This document shows positions 7,219 through 13,771 of a stretch of 18,079 nucleotides of DNA, piece after piece (within the stretch, counting starts at the first letter, position 1; each line of letters begins with the position of its first letter). The notes under the pieces are model-generated. The model ran no database searches, had not been told where the DNA came from, and saw nothing but the letters and a program-made list of their open reading frames with translations. Where the stretch lies: NCBI GenBank assembly GCA_910578455.1, contig CAJTQA010000054.1:1-18079 (forward strand), in the 5' to 3' direction. The position numbers and the translations under genes were made by a program. Source of the DNA: an uncultured Dorea sp. Its GTDB lineage: Bacteria > Bacillota > Clostridia > Lachnospirales > Lachnospiraceae.

Positions 7219-7569
7219 TTATAAGCCAAAATATATCTTGTTTATTTTCTTAATACGCAGCGCAAAGAAAATCAATGAAACAAACACAAGGACAATCATC
7301 ACCGCCAGCACTTCTGTCACTTCACGCACATAGGTATTGCAAAGATCGGCCGCACCGTAAGCCAGGACGACAATTCCCAGTACAAGCACAGGAACCTGCG
7401 CCGCACTGCAATATCCTTTCAGATCACTGCATTTTTTTGCATTTACATCTTTAGGCAGGAAAAGCGACTGCACAATCTCGCCTTTAAATCTGAGCATATA
7501 GAACCCATACAGGCAGTACAGGCCGCATCCCACGCCAATTATTCCAAATATTCCATCCAAGCCCGACAT
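7219..7569 (-). CDS. Small membrane protein of unknown function
   Basis: 116 residues with three hydrophobic segments (about 7-27, 59-76, 85-104) and a basic C-terminus with RIKKINK. I do not recognise the family. A Lys/Cys-containing loop (about 29-53) separates TM1 from TM2. The start ATG 7569 has GAGGTG 7 bases upstream, and the gene begins 15 bases after the thrC stop, so it is the last gene of that operon. A link to threonine or branched-chain metabolism (for example amino-acid export) is possible only by context; three short helices do not resemble a known transporter. Confidence 0.75.
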   Translation of the reverse strand: MSGLDGIFGIIGVGCGLYCLYGFYMLRFKGEIVQSLFLPKDVNAKKCSDLKGYCSAAQVPVLVLGIVVLAYGAADLCNTYVREVTEVLAVMIVLVFVSLIFFALRIKKINKIYFGL

Positions 7570-7584
7570 ATTGTTTCACCTCAT

Positions 7585-9063
7585 TTATATCCCCAGTATA
7601 TTTTTTACCGTTTCTTTCATCTCTTCTGCGCCGCACTCCGTTCTGTGGATGACCTCCGCTTCCAGGATGTCTTTGATTGCCTGCGGCATCTCCGTCTTTG
7701 ACACATCACGCAGCGTCTCAAGCAAAGCAAATTCATCCTTGTCTGCATATGATCCGTCAATTGCCGTCATTACGCTCTTTACGAACTTATACGGACTTGC
7801 AGTGGACGCGATAATGCACTTTTCTTCGTTGCCGCATGTCTGGCGGCACACATAAGAAGCCACTGCCGTATGCGTGTCTATCACATATCCAGTCTTTTCA
7901 TATACCCGCTTGATTTCTTCCGCCGTCTGATTTTCTGTGGCATATCCGCCGGTAATATTTTTAAGTTTCCGATGCATATCATCGGATATCTCATATTTGC
8001 CGCACTGTTTGAGAGCGTCCATCAATCCAGCCGTCCTGTCTGAATCTTCTCCAGCAATGACATAGATGAGCCTTTCCAGATTGCTGGATATAAGGATATC
8101 CATAGACGGAGAGCTTGTCAGCACAAACTCTCTGTTTTTATCATAGACACCCGTCTTAAAAAAGTCAAACAGCACCTTGTTTTCATTGGACGCACATACC
8201 AGCCTGCCAATAGGAATTCCCATCTCTTTCGCATAAAAGGCAGCAAGGATATTGCCGAAATTCCCTGTGGGAACTACTACATTTACCTTCTCTCCCTCTT
8301 CTATCTCTCCGTTTTCCATAAGCATTCCGTAAGCATACACATAATAGGCCACCTGCGGAACAAGGCGTCCGATATTAATGGAATTGGCAGACGAGAACTG
8401 ATAACCTTTCCCTGCCAGCTCCTCTGCCAGTTCCTTATCCTCGAACATTGCTTTCACTCCGCTCTGGGCATTGTCAAAATTGCCGCGTATTGCAACGACA
8501 TCCACATTGCCGCCCTTCTGTGTCGTCATCTGAAGCTCCTGCACCTTGCTGACTCCGTCCTTTGGGTAAAACACTATGATCCTCGTTCCGGCAACATCGG
8601 CAAATCCAGCCATAGCCGCCTTTCCCGTATCTCCTGAAGTGGCGGTAAGGATTACAATGTCATTTTTCACTTCATTTTTTTTGGCCGATACTGTAAGAAG
8701 ATGCGGCAAAATAGACAATGCCATATCCTTAAATGCAATAGTCGCACCGTGAAAAAGCTCCAGATAATATGTATTGTCCACTTTCGCAAGAGGCGCTATG
8801 CTCTCTGTGTCAAACTTTTCATCGTATGCTTTCGCTATGCATTCCTTAAGCTCTTCCTCCGTGAAGTCCGTCAGGAACTGTTTCATCACCGTATACGCCG
8901 TCTCCTGATAGCTCATTCCCTTAAGCCCACTCAGAGACACGCCAAGCGCAGGAACGGACTCCGGCACAAACAGCCCTCCGTCCGGGGATAGCCCGGTAAG
9001 GATGGCCTTTGACGCTGTCACTCTCAAGTCAGAATTTCTTGTGCTTTTATAATACAAATCCAT
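7585..9063 (-). CDS. thrC: Threonine synthase
   Basis: PLP enzyme converting O-phosphohomoserine to threonine, the last step of threonine synthesis. At 492 aa it fits the longer type of threonine synthase. Features seen: the N-terminal YKSTRN start typical of the family, GLSPDGGLFVP (24-34), LFHGATIAFKDMAL with the PLP Lys112, and TATSGDTGKAA (140-150) for phosphate binding. Start ATG 9063 with GAAGGG upstream. It follows leuD by 15 bases on the same strand. No other threonine-branch gene (hom, thrB) is in the window, so its linkage to leuCD is through shared aspartate/branched-chain demand at most. Confidence 0.96.
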   Translation of the reverse strand: MDLYYKSTRNSDLRVTASKAILTGLSPDGGLFVPESVPALGVSLSGLKGMSYQETAYTVMKQFLTDFTEEELKECIAKAYDEKFDTESIAPLAKVDNTYYLELFHGATIAFKDMALSILPHLLTVSAKKNEVKNDIVILTATSGDTGKAAMAGFADVAGTRIIVFYPKDGVSKVQELQMTTQKGGNVDVVAIRGNFDNAQSGVKAMFEDKELAEELAGKGYQFSSANSINIGRLVPQVAYYVYAYGMLMENGEIEEGEKVNVVVPTGNFGNILAAFYAKEMGIPIGRLVCASNENKVLFDFFKTGVYDKNREFVLTSSPSMDILISSNLERLIYVIAGEDSDRTAGLMDALKQCGKYEISDDMHRKLKNITGGYATENQTAEEIKRVYEKTGYVIDTHTAVASYVCRQTCGNEEKCIIASTASPYKFVKSVMTAIDGSYADKDEFALLETLRDVSKTEMPQAIKDILEAEVIHRTECGAEEMKETVKNILGI

Positions 9064-9078
9064 AATCTTACCCTTCTT

Positions 9079-9567
9079 TTATTTCTTACTGTTCGTGTAT
9101 TTCACAAGGCCGCCTGCCGCAATCAGCTTCTGCATGAATTCCGGGAACGGCTGCCCCTGAAATTCGGTTCCTTTTGTCTTATTGTAAATTTTTCCGCTAT
9201 CGAAATCAACTTCCACCTGATCTCCTGCCTCGATTCCCTTTGCCGCCTCCGGGCACTCAATAATAGGCAGCCCTATATTGATCGCATTTCTATAGAAGAT
9301 TCTCGCGAATGTCTCTGCGATCACACAGCTTACCCCCGCCGTCTTCAGGCAGAGCGGCGCGTGTTCCCTGGAAGATCCGCACCCAAAGTTCTTATTTGCC
9401 ACAATGAGATCCCCCGGCTGTACCTTCTTTGCAAAATCCGGGTCGATATCCACCATCGCATGGCTGGCAAGTTCCTGGGCATCAAAGGAGTTCAGATACC
9501 TTGCCGGAATAATAACGTCAGTGTCTACATTGTCGCCATACTTAAATACATGTCCTAAAGCTTTCAT
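9079..9567 (-). CDS. leuD: 3-isopropylmalate dehydratase, small subunit
   Basis: Small subunit of isopropylmalate isomerase, which with LeuC converts 2-isopropylmalate to 3-isopropylmalate in leucine synthesis. 162 aa, the short form found in clostridia and archaea (E. coli LeuD is about 201 aa). The swivelling-domain signature NFGCGSSREHAP is at 60-71, and the N-terminal GDNVDTDVIIPARYL at 11-25. ATG 9567 shares one base with the leuC TAA stop (TAATG), so translation is coupled to leuC. Members of this short family can be hard to tell from homoaconitase subunits; the bacterial context favours leucine. Confidence 0.93.
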   Translation of the reverse strand: MKALGHVFKYGDNVDTDVIIPARYLNSFDAQELASHAMVDIDPDFAKKVQPGDLIVANKNFGCGSSREHAPLCLKTAGVSCVIAETFARIFYRNAINIGLPIIECPEAAKGIEAGDQVEVDFDSGKIYNKTKGTEFQGQPFPEFMQKLIAAGGLVKYTNSKK

Positions 9568-10841
9568 TATCTGTCACCTGCCTTCTCTGGATTTGCGATA
9601 CAGCCTGCAATCGCGCTTGCGGCCGCCACTTCCGGCGACGCAAGATAAATCAGGGAATCCACATGCCCCATTCTTCCCACAAAGTTCCGGTTTGTCGTTG
9701 ACACACACCTCTCGCCTGCCGCCATGACACCCATATGGCCACCCATGCACGGCCCGCAGCTCGGTGTATTCACCGCACACCCGGCATCTATGAAAATATC
9801 AATAAGTCCTTCTGCGATACACTGCTTATAGATCTTCTGTGTCGCAGGAACAACCATGACGCGCACGTCCGGATGCACGGTACGCCCCTTCAAGATAGCC
9901 GCTGCTTTTCTCATGTCCGTAATCCTCCCGTTTGTACAGGAACCGATAACTACCTGATCTATCTTTACAGGCTCCATAGCTTCAATCTCGTCAATCGTCT
10001 TCGCGTTGCCCGGAAGATGCGGGAATGCCACCGTCGGCCGCACCTCGTCAAGATGAATTTCCACAACCTCGTCGTACTCCGCGTCCGTGTCCGCCTCATA
10101 TATCTTATATTCTTTCTTCGTATGTTCTTTCAGATATTCTTCCGTAAGCCCATCCACCGGAAAGATTCCGTTTTTCGCCCCTGCCTCAATCGCCATGTTC
10201 GCCATAGTGAACCGGTCATCCATCGTAAGGTTCGCAATGCCATCCCCCGTAAATTCCATGGATTTATAAAGCGCGCCGTCAACACCAATCTTTCCTATGA
10301 TATGAATGATGATGTCTTTGCCCGTCACATAAGGCCCCGGTTTCCCGCTCAGCACAAACTTCATGGCACTTGGAACCTTAAACCAGAGCTCCCCCGTCGC
10401 CATGCCGGTGGCAATATCCGTCGTGCCTACCCCTGTAGAAAATGCCCCCAGGGCGCCGTATGTACAAGTATGCGAATCTGCGCCGATAATGCACTCGCCT
10501 GCTGCCACGACTCCTGCCTCGGGCAGGATGGCATGCTCCACACCGGATTTGCCCTGCTCAAAATACCAGGACAGGCCTTGCTCCTTTGCAAATTCACGGA
10601 TTGCTTTAGAATTTTCTGCGGATTTGATGTCTTTATTCGGAGTGAAATGATCCGGCACGAACACAACCTTATCCTTATCAAATACAGTATCTGACATCTC
10701 CTTCAAAATTGGCAGGGCCATCGGACCTGTAATATCGTTTGCCATGACCACGTCAAGTTTCGCTTCTATCAGCTGGCCCGCCGTCACGCTCTCAAGCCCT
10801 GCATGAGCTGCCAGAATCTTCTGCGTCATTGTCATTCCCAT
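9567..10841 (-). CDS. leuC: 3-isopropylmalate dehydratase, large subunit
   Basis: Catalytic [4Fe-4S] subunit of isopropylmalate isomerase. 424 aa, the shorter (archaeal/clostridial-type) LeuC. The Fe-S ligands are seen as IGSCTNGR (Cys302) and TPSCGPCMGG (Cys362, Cys365); the substrate/cluster region shows GADSHTCTYGALGAFSTGVGTTD (120-142, in part). Start ATG 10841 follows GGGAGG at 8 bases. It begins only 22 bases after the adhesin stop, with no hairpin between them. leuA and leuB are not in the window. An internal promoter at 10880-10909 may allow expression independent of the adhesin. No T-box leader is present, unlike many Firmicute leu genes. Confidence 0.95.
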   Translation of the reverse strand: MGMTMTQKILAAHAGLESVTAGQLIEAKLDVVMANDITGPMALPILKEMSDTVFDKDKVVFVPDHFTPNKDIKSAENSKAIREFAKEQGLSWYFEQGKSGVEHAILPEAGVVAAGECIIGADSHTCTYGALGAFSTGVGTTDIATGMATGELWFKVPSAMKFVLSGKPGPYVTGKDIIIHIIGKIGVDGALYKSMEFTGDGIANLTMDDRFTMANMAIEAGAKNGIFPVDGLTEEYLKEHTKKEYKIYEADTDAEYDEVVEIHLDEVRPTVAFPHLPGNAKTIDEIEAMEPVKIDQVVIGSCTNGRITDMRKAAAILKGRTVHPDVRVMVVPATQKIYKQCIAEGLIDIFIDAGCAVNTPSCGPCMGGHMGVMAAGERCVSTTNRNFVGRMGHVDSLIYLASPEVAAASAIAGCIANPEKAGDR

Positions 10842-10863
10842 TGCGACAACCTCCCTTTGTTTC

Positions 10864-13233
10864 TTAATCTTTACGTGCTATTCTAACACAGGTAATCATC
10901 ACGGCGCAAGAAAGAATCATCAATATCACAAGATGCATCAAGGAATTGTTATCTCCGGTCTTAACGATTTCCGGCCCTCCGGAGGGTTCCAGGATGTCAG
11001 ATGGCTCCTCCGGACGCGACTTTTCTTCTACCGGAACATCCTCTTTCGGAATCTCTTCTTCCGGTTCCCCAAAGCTGATTGTCTGTTCTGCAGCCTCAAG
11101 ATCTTTATGCTCCGCTACCAGCGTTCCCGGCTCTTCTGAATCATCCTTTTCTTCCAGCTCATATAATTCCTCATATATGACAATCTCCCTGTCTTTAAGC
11201 TCCGTTGCGTCAAACTGAAAGGCAATCTCTGCCGTGCCGTTTCGCACCTCCGGAACGAATACCTTTTCAGATGTAACCGGAACACCTTCTTCCCTTTCAA
11301 CGGCTTCCCCTGTCTCCCTGTCCATAATGCATCCCACCAGCCTGTACGGCTGTTTCTTTTTCAGATTGTTATATGACACGGCATCAATGACCGTAACTTC
11401 CTTTTCCGGTGAGGAATAATGGGTTCCCGTCTTTTCATCTCTTGCGATTGTCTGGATTCCGATTCCGCTGTTTTCGATATTATTCAGCCGGATTACAGCT
11501 TTTTCCCGGCTGATTACAACCGTGTCTTTATACATGGTCTTGTCCGAATTATTCTCTCCCTTTATCTCTTCCAGCTCATAGGTGTCAAAGGGAAGCGCCC
11601 CGACTGCATTGTCAGCCGGCACCATCGTCTTGTCCGGCATGGTTCCAAACCAGATGCCGTCTCCGCTCTTCTCGCCATTTGTACGTTCCGTATGCCGGAT
11701 AAACGATGATGAGGTGTCGTACTCTCCATTTTCGTCTGTAGTAAAAATATGCGATTCACCCGTTGTCTTTGATGTTAGCTTAAAAGAAACCCCTGCCATT
11801 GCTTTTTCATTTTCCGCGTCAATCTTGCGGAGGGATAAATCTCCCCGGGCTACCCGGTCATGCGCCTCATATCTGTTTCCTCCCGCAATCTCCCCGGCTC
11901 CGTTGCCATTCTGTGTGATCTGCGTTACATATATCCCGTCTCCTGCCGTTTCACCCGTTTTCACATTTTTCAGCAAAGCGCCCTCCAAAAGATATCCTTT
12001 CGGAGCTTTTGTCTCCTCGATGGAAATGGTTCCCAGAGGGAGCGCCGCCGCGCCATTTTCCATGAAATATCCGTCTCCCCCTGCTTTACAGCTGATGTCT
12101 CCCATGTCCGCACAGTAGGTCTTCTTCCCGCCTTCCTCCTTCTCTACCGTCTTTACAACCCATTTTCTCTTCGCTTCCGAAGGATAGGTTCCATAATCCG
12201 GCAAGTTCTCCTTTGTGAAAAACCCGTCGTAATAGCAGACCGTGAATTCTGCCCCTGCCAGCGACGCGGCTCCCTGCGGCGATGGCTGTCCGGATTCTTT
12301 ATCAATTTTATGCAATGCAAGGTTTAAGGGCGCGAAGGACGGTTTTTCTTTCAGGGTCAATATTCTATCATCCCCGAATTTCACCTCTGCCGTATAGATT
12401 TCCTCGTCAAGCTCGTATCCAGGAGATGCTTTTATTTCCTTCACATAATACGTTCCGATCTCCAATGTCACTTTCTCCGCATTACCGTCTCTGTCAGTGG
12501 TCACCGTATGGATAAGCTCCGTGCATGCCGCGTCTGAATAGATGCCGTACTGCGCTCCTTCCAGGCTGTAGAGCTTGTTTCCCTTTACCAGTTCCGGCGA
12601 TGCCGGTACCTTCTTTATTGCCACATCCCCTACTTTAAGGGTGGGAGCCATAAGCACCGCCACTTCCTGCATACCTGCAATGTCGATATTTTCCCATGCC
12701 GTGCCATGGCCTTCATAGGATGGGGCCTCCCCTTTGATCTTCTTTTCAAGCTCCGCAAAAAACGCCTTCTGCTCTTTTACCGACATATCAATTCCGCTGA
12801 CATACTGCCTCCATCCTCCATCGCCAATATGGTCTCTCTGTATATACCACACCATGCACTGCGTCAGCATATATTTCTCCGAGGCATCATACCCTTCCAT
12901 GTCAAAAATATGTTTTTGGGCCAGACATGCCATTACAAGCTCATCTCCCGGAAGGAACTTCTTAATGCTTACCTCTTTCGCCGCCCCGGCGTCCGATGTC
13001 TTTTCCATGTGAACGCAGTAGGCTATCTCTCCGTCAACCTTGTGCATCTTTGCTTTATATTTCATCTGATGCTCTCCGTTGTGGTACTGGTCATAATGCC
13101 CGACATCACTCTCTGTAATCTTATGGGATGCCGCCATTACCTCCGGGAAACCCAAAAAAGGCGTCAGATAAAACACCATAGCCGTCAGTACGGCTACCGC
13201 AGCTGCTTTCTTTATTAAGTTTTTCTTATTCAT
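10864..13233 (-). CDS. Sortase-anchored surface protein with thioester, CnaB and Thr-Gln ester domains
   Basis: 789-aa cell-wall adhesin of the TIE (thioester-isopeptide-ester) type. A signal peptide spans about 1-35 (basic KK, hydrophobic core, AA-S). The thioester domain spans about 40-195, with AYCVHM (Cys73) and LTQCMVWY (Gln125) as the likely Cys-Gln thioester pair. CnaB-like domains: about 200-298 (Lys207/208, Glu266), 304-460 (Lys309, Glu407 in IEETKAPKGY) and 464-588 (Lys470, Glu556). A VaFE/TQ ester domain at about 590-722 has Thr595 and Gln717 as candidate ester partners and IYEELYE. A Pro/Glu-rich wall spacer, the sorting motif IVKTG (756-760), a TM and a basic tail follow. The start ATG has AAGGAG 7-8 bases upstream. 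Such proteins attach covalently to host targets through the thioester. No sortase is in the window, and the ligand is unknown. Confidence 0.9.
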   Translation of the reverse strand: MNKKNLIKKAAAVAVLTAMVFYLTPFLGFPEVMAASHKITESDVGHYDQYHNGEHQMKYKAKMHKVDGEIAYCVHMEKTSDAGAAKEVSIKKFLPGDELVMACLAQKHIFDMEGYDASEKYMLTQCMVWYIQRDHIGDGGWRQYVSGIDMSVKEQKAFFAELEKKIKGEAPSYEGHGTAWENIDIAGMQEVAVLMAPTLKVGDVAIKKVPASPELVKGNKLYSLEGAQYGIYSDAACTELIHTVTTDRDGNAEKVTLEIGTYYVKEIKASPGYELDEEIYTAEVKFGDDRILTLKEKPSFAPLNLALHKIDKESGQPSPQGAASLAGAEFTVCYYDGFFTKENLPDYGTYPSEAKRKWVVKTVEKEEGGKKTYCADMGDISCKAGGDGYFMENGAAALPLGTISIEETKAPKGYLLEGALLKNVKTGETAGDGIYVTQITQNGNGAGEIAGGNRYEAHDRVARGDLSLRKIDAENEKAMAGVSFKLTSKTTGESHIFTTDENGEYDTSSSFIRHTERTNGEKSGDGIWFGTMPDKTMVPADNAVGALPFDTYELEEIKGENNSDKTMYKDTVVISREKAVIRLNNIENSGIGIQTIARDEKTGTHYSSPEKEVTVIDAVSYNNLKKKQPYRLVGCIMDRETGEAVEREEGVPVTSEKVFVPEVRNGTAEIAFQFDATELKDREIVIYEELYELEEKDDSEEPGTLVAEHKDLEAAEQTISFGEPEEEIPKEDVPVEEKSRPEEPSDILEPSGGPEIVKTGDNNSLMHLVILMILSCAVMITCVRIARKD
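10880..10909 (-). promoter_or_regulatory. Candidate internal promoter for leuC-leuD-thrC
   Basis: Within the last codons of the adhesin gene: TTGCGC (10904-10909), an 18-base spacer ending in TGT, then TAGAAT (10880-10885), giving an extended -10 (TGnTAGAAT). It starts transcription about 30 bases before leuC. A plausible but single-sequence call. Confidence 0.4.
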
Positions 13234-13255
13234 GCAAAATCTCCTTTTCTCTTAG

Positions 13256-13297
13256 TTAAAATACTATAAACGTGCAACAAAAAATAACAGCTGTCAC
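13256..13297 (-). CDS. Possible 13-codon leader ORF upstream of the adhesin
   Basis: GTG 13297 to TAA reads MTAVIFCCTFIVF, hydrophobic. The striking part is the Shine-Dalgarno: GGGAGGAGG (13301-13309), the strongest in the window, with no other gene to serve. Spacing is short (3 bases from the last G, 6 from GGGAGG). An ATG overlapping the GTG gives an immediate stop (ATG TGA). It may be a translated leader, a ribosome standby site, or chance. Confidence 0.25.
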   Translation of the reverse strand: MTAVIFCCTFIVF

Positions 13298-13325
13298 ATA
13301 CCTCCTCCCTGTAATAGATTTCTCG

Positions 13326-13416
13326 TTTTTGAAATTTGGGATGACGCTCCCATTTGAGGAAAACCTCGTGATAGAAATGAAAAGATCATTCAAAAATAGA
13401 ATTTCTCATGACGAGT
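13326..13416 (-). promoter_or_regulatory. Structured 5' leader of the adhesin mRNA
   Basis: The predicted leader starts near 13416. Stem 1 pairs CTCGT and GAAAT (13401-13415) with ATTTC and ACGAG (13365-13378). A GAGG/CCTC hairpin (13356-13367) partly competes with it. A TGGGA/TCCCA hairpin lies at 13337-13352. The loop of stem 1 contains TTTTTGAA (13389-13396), complementary over 8 bases to TTCAAAAA at 13326-13333, so a pseudoknot is possible just before the GGGAGGAGG. It does not match the riboswitch consensus sequences I know, including both c-di-GMP classes. Function is inferred only from the pairing. Confidence 0.4.
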
Positions 13417-13422
13417 GTATTT

Positions 13423-13451
13423 ATCATAAATAGATATTCCGATTTTGTCAA
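13423..13451 (-). promoter_or_regulatory. Sigma-A promoter of the adhesin operon
   Basis: Perfect TTGACA (13446-13451), 17-base spacer, TATGAT (13423-13428, 5/6). The transcript would begin near 13416, leaving a leader of about 180 bases before the adhesin start. This is the best -35/-10 pair on the minus strand of the divergent region. Confidence 0.75.
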
Positions 13452-13474
13452 TAGTGTTCTGGAAAAAATTAATC

Positions 13475-13503
13475 TTCTCATCGCCATGAATAAGTGATAT
13501 GAT
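13475..13503 (+). promoter_or_regulatory. Probable promoter of feoAB
   Basis: TTCTCA (13475-13480), 17-base spacer, TATGAT (13498-13503). The -35 is weak (4/6), as is common for regulated promoters. The Fur-type palindrome begins 2 bases after the -10 and so covers the transcription start. Confidence 0.5.
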
Positions 13504-13504
13504 A

Positions 13505-13523
13505 GATAATAATAATTATTATC
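13505..13523. promoter_or_regulatory. Fur box
   Basis: A perfect 9-1-9 palindrome, GATAATAAT-A-ATTATTATC, matching the 19-bp Fur consensus GATAATGATAATCATTATC at most positions. Its position over the predicted feoAB start fits repression by Fe(II)-Fur when iron is plentiful. Confidence 0.85.
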
Positions 13524-13540
13524 AAAAGAGGAACAATTTT

Positions 13541-13771
13541 ATGACACTAAAGCAGGGAATAAATGACCATACATATCAGGTGGTTTCCATAAATATTGAG
13601 CTGAGGCTGGAACGCCGCCTGGAAGCCCTTGGGCTCACGGAAGGAACACTAATCACAATTCTAAATAATGACAGGAAAAACTCCCTCACTGCAAGGTTTC
13701 GAGGAACACGCTTTGCTTTCGGCCGGAGAATTGCTGACCACATCGAAGTAAGGGAGGTGCCGCAATCATGA
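13541..13771 (+). CDS. feoA: Ferrous iron transport protein A
   Basis: 76-residue cytosolic SH3-like protein that assists FeoB. The start is ATG 13541 with AAGAGG about 9 bases upstream. An in-frame ATG at 13499 would put the Fur box inside the gene, has no SD and adds an Asn/Tyr-rich extension, so it is rejected. Family features: LERRLEALGLTEGTLITIL near residues 23-41 and RFAFGRRIADHIEV near the end. The stop overlaps the feoB start by four bases (ATGA), typical of feoAB pairs and consistent with coupled translation. Confidence 0.93.
   Translation: MTLKQGINDHTYQVVSINIELRLERRLEALGLTEGTLITILNNDRKNSLTARFRGTRFAFGRRIADHIEVREVPQS

Noticed and set aside
9735..10694. A 319-codon open frame on the plus strand opposite leuC
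   Set aside because: leuC on the other strand has all catalytic motifs and a proper SD. The plus-strand product is rich in His, Arg and Cys with no recognisable domain, as expected of an antisense shadow.
10842..10863. T-box or leucine attenuator upstream of leuC
   Set aside because: The gap is only 22 bases and holds just the SD, too short for any T-box, and no T-box AGGGUGG-type core is seen nearby.
13326..13416. c-di-GMP riboswitch (class I or II) before the adhesin
   Set aside because: The conserved cores of the two classes as I recall them are not present; only generic stems are seen.
13499..13540. Longer FeoA starting at 13499
   Set aside because: It would place the Fur palindrome in the coding region and lacks an SD; the ATG at 13541 has both correct spacing and family length.
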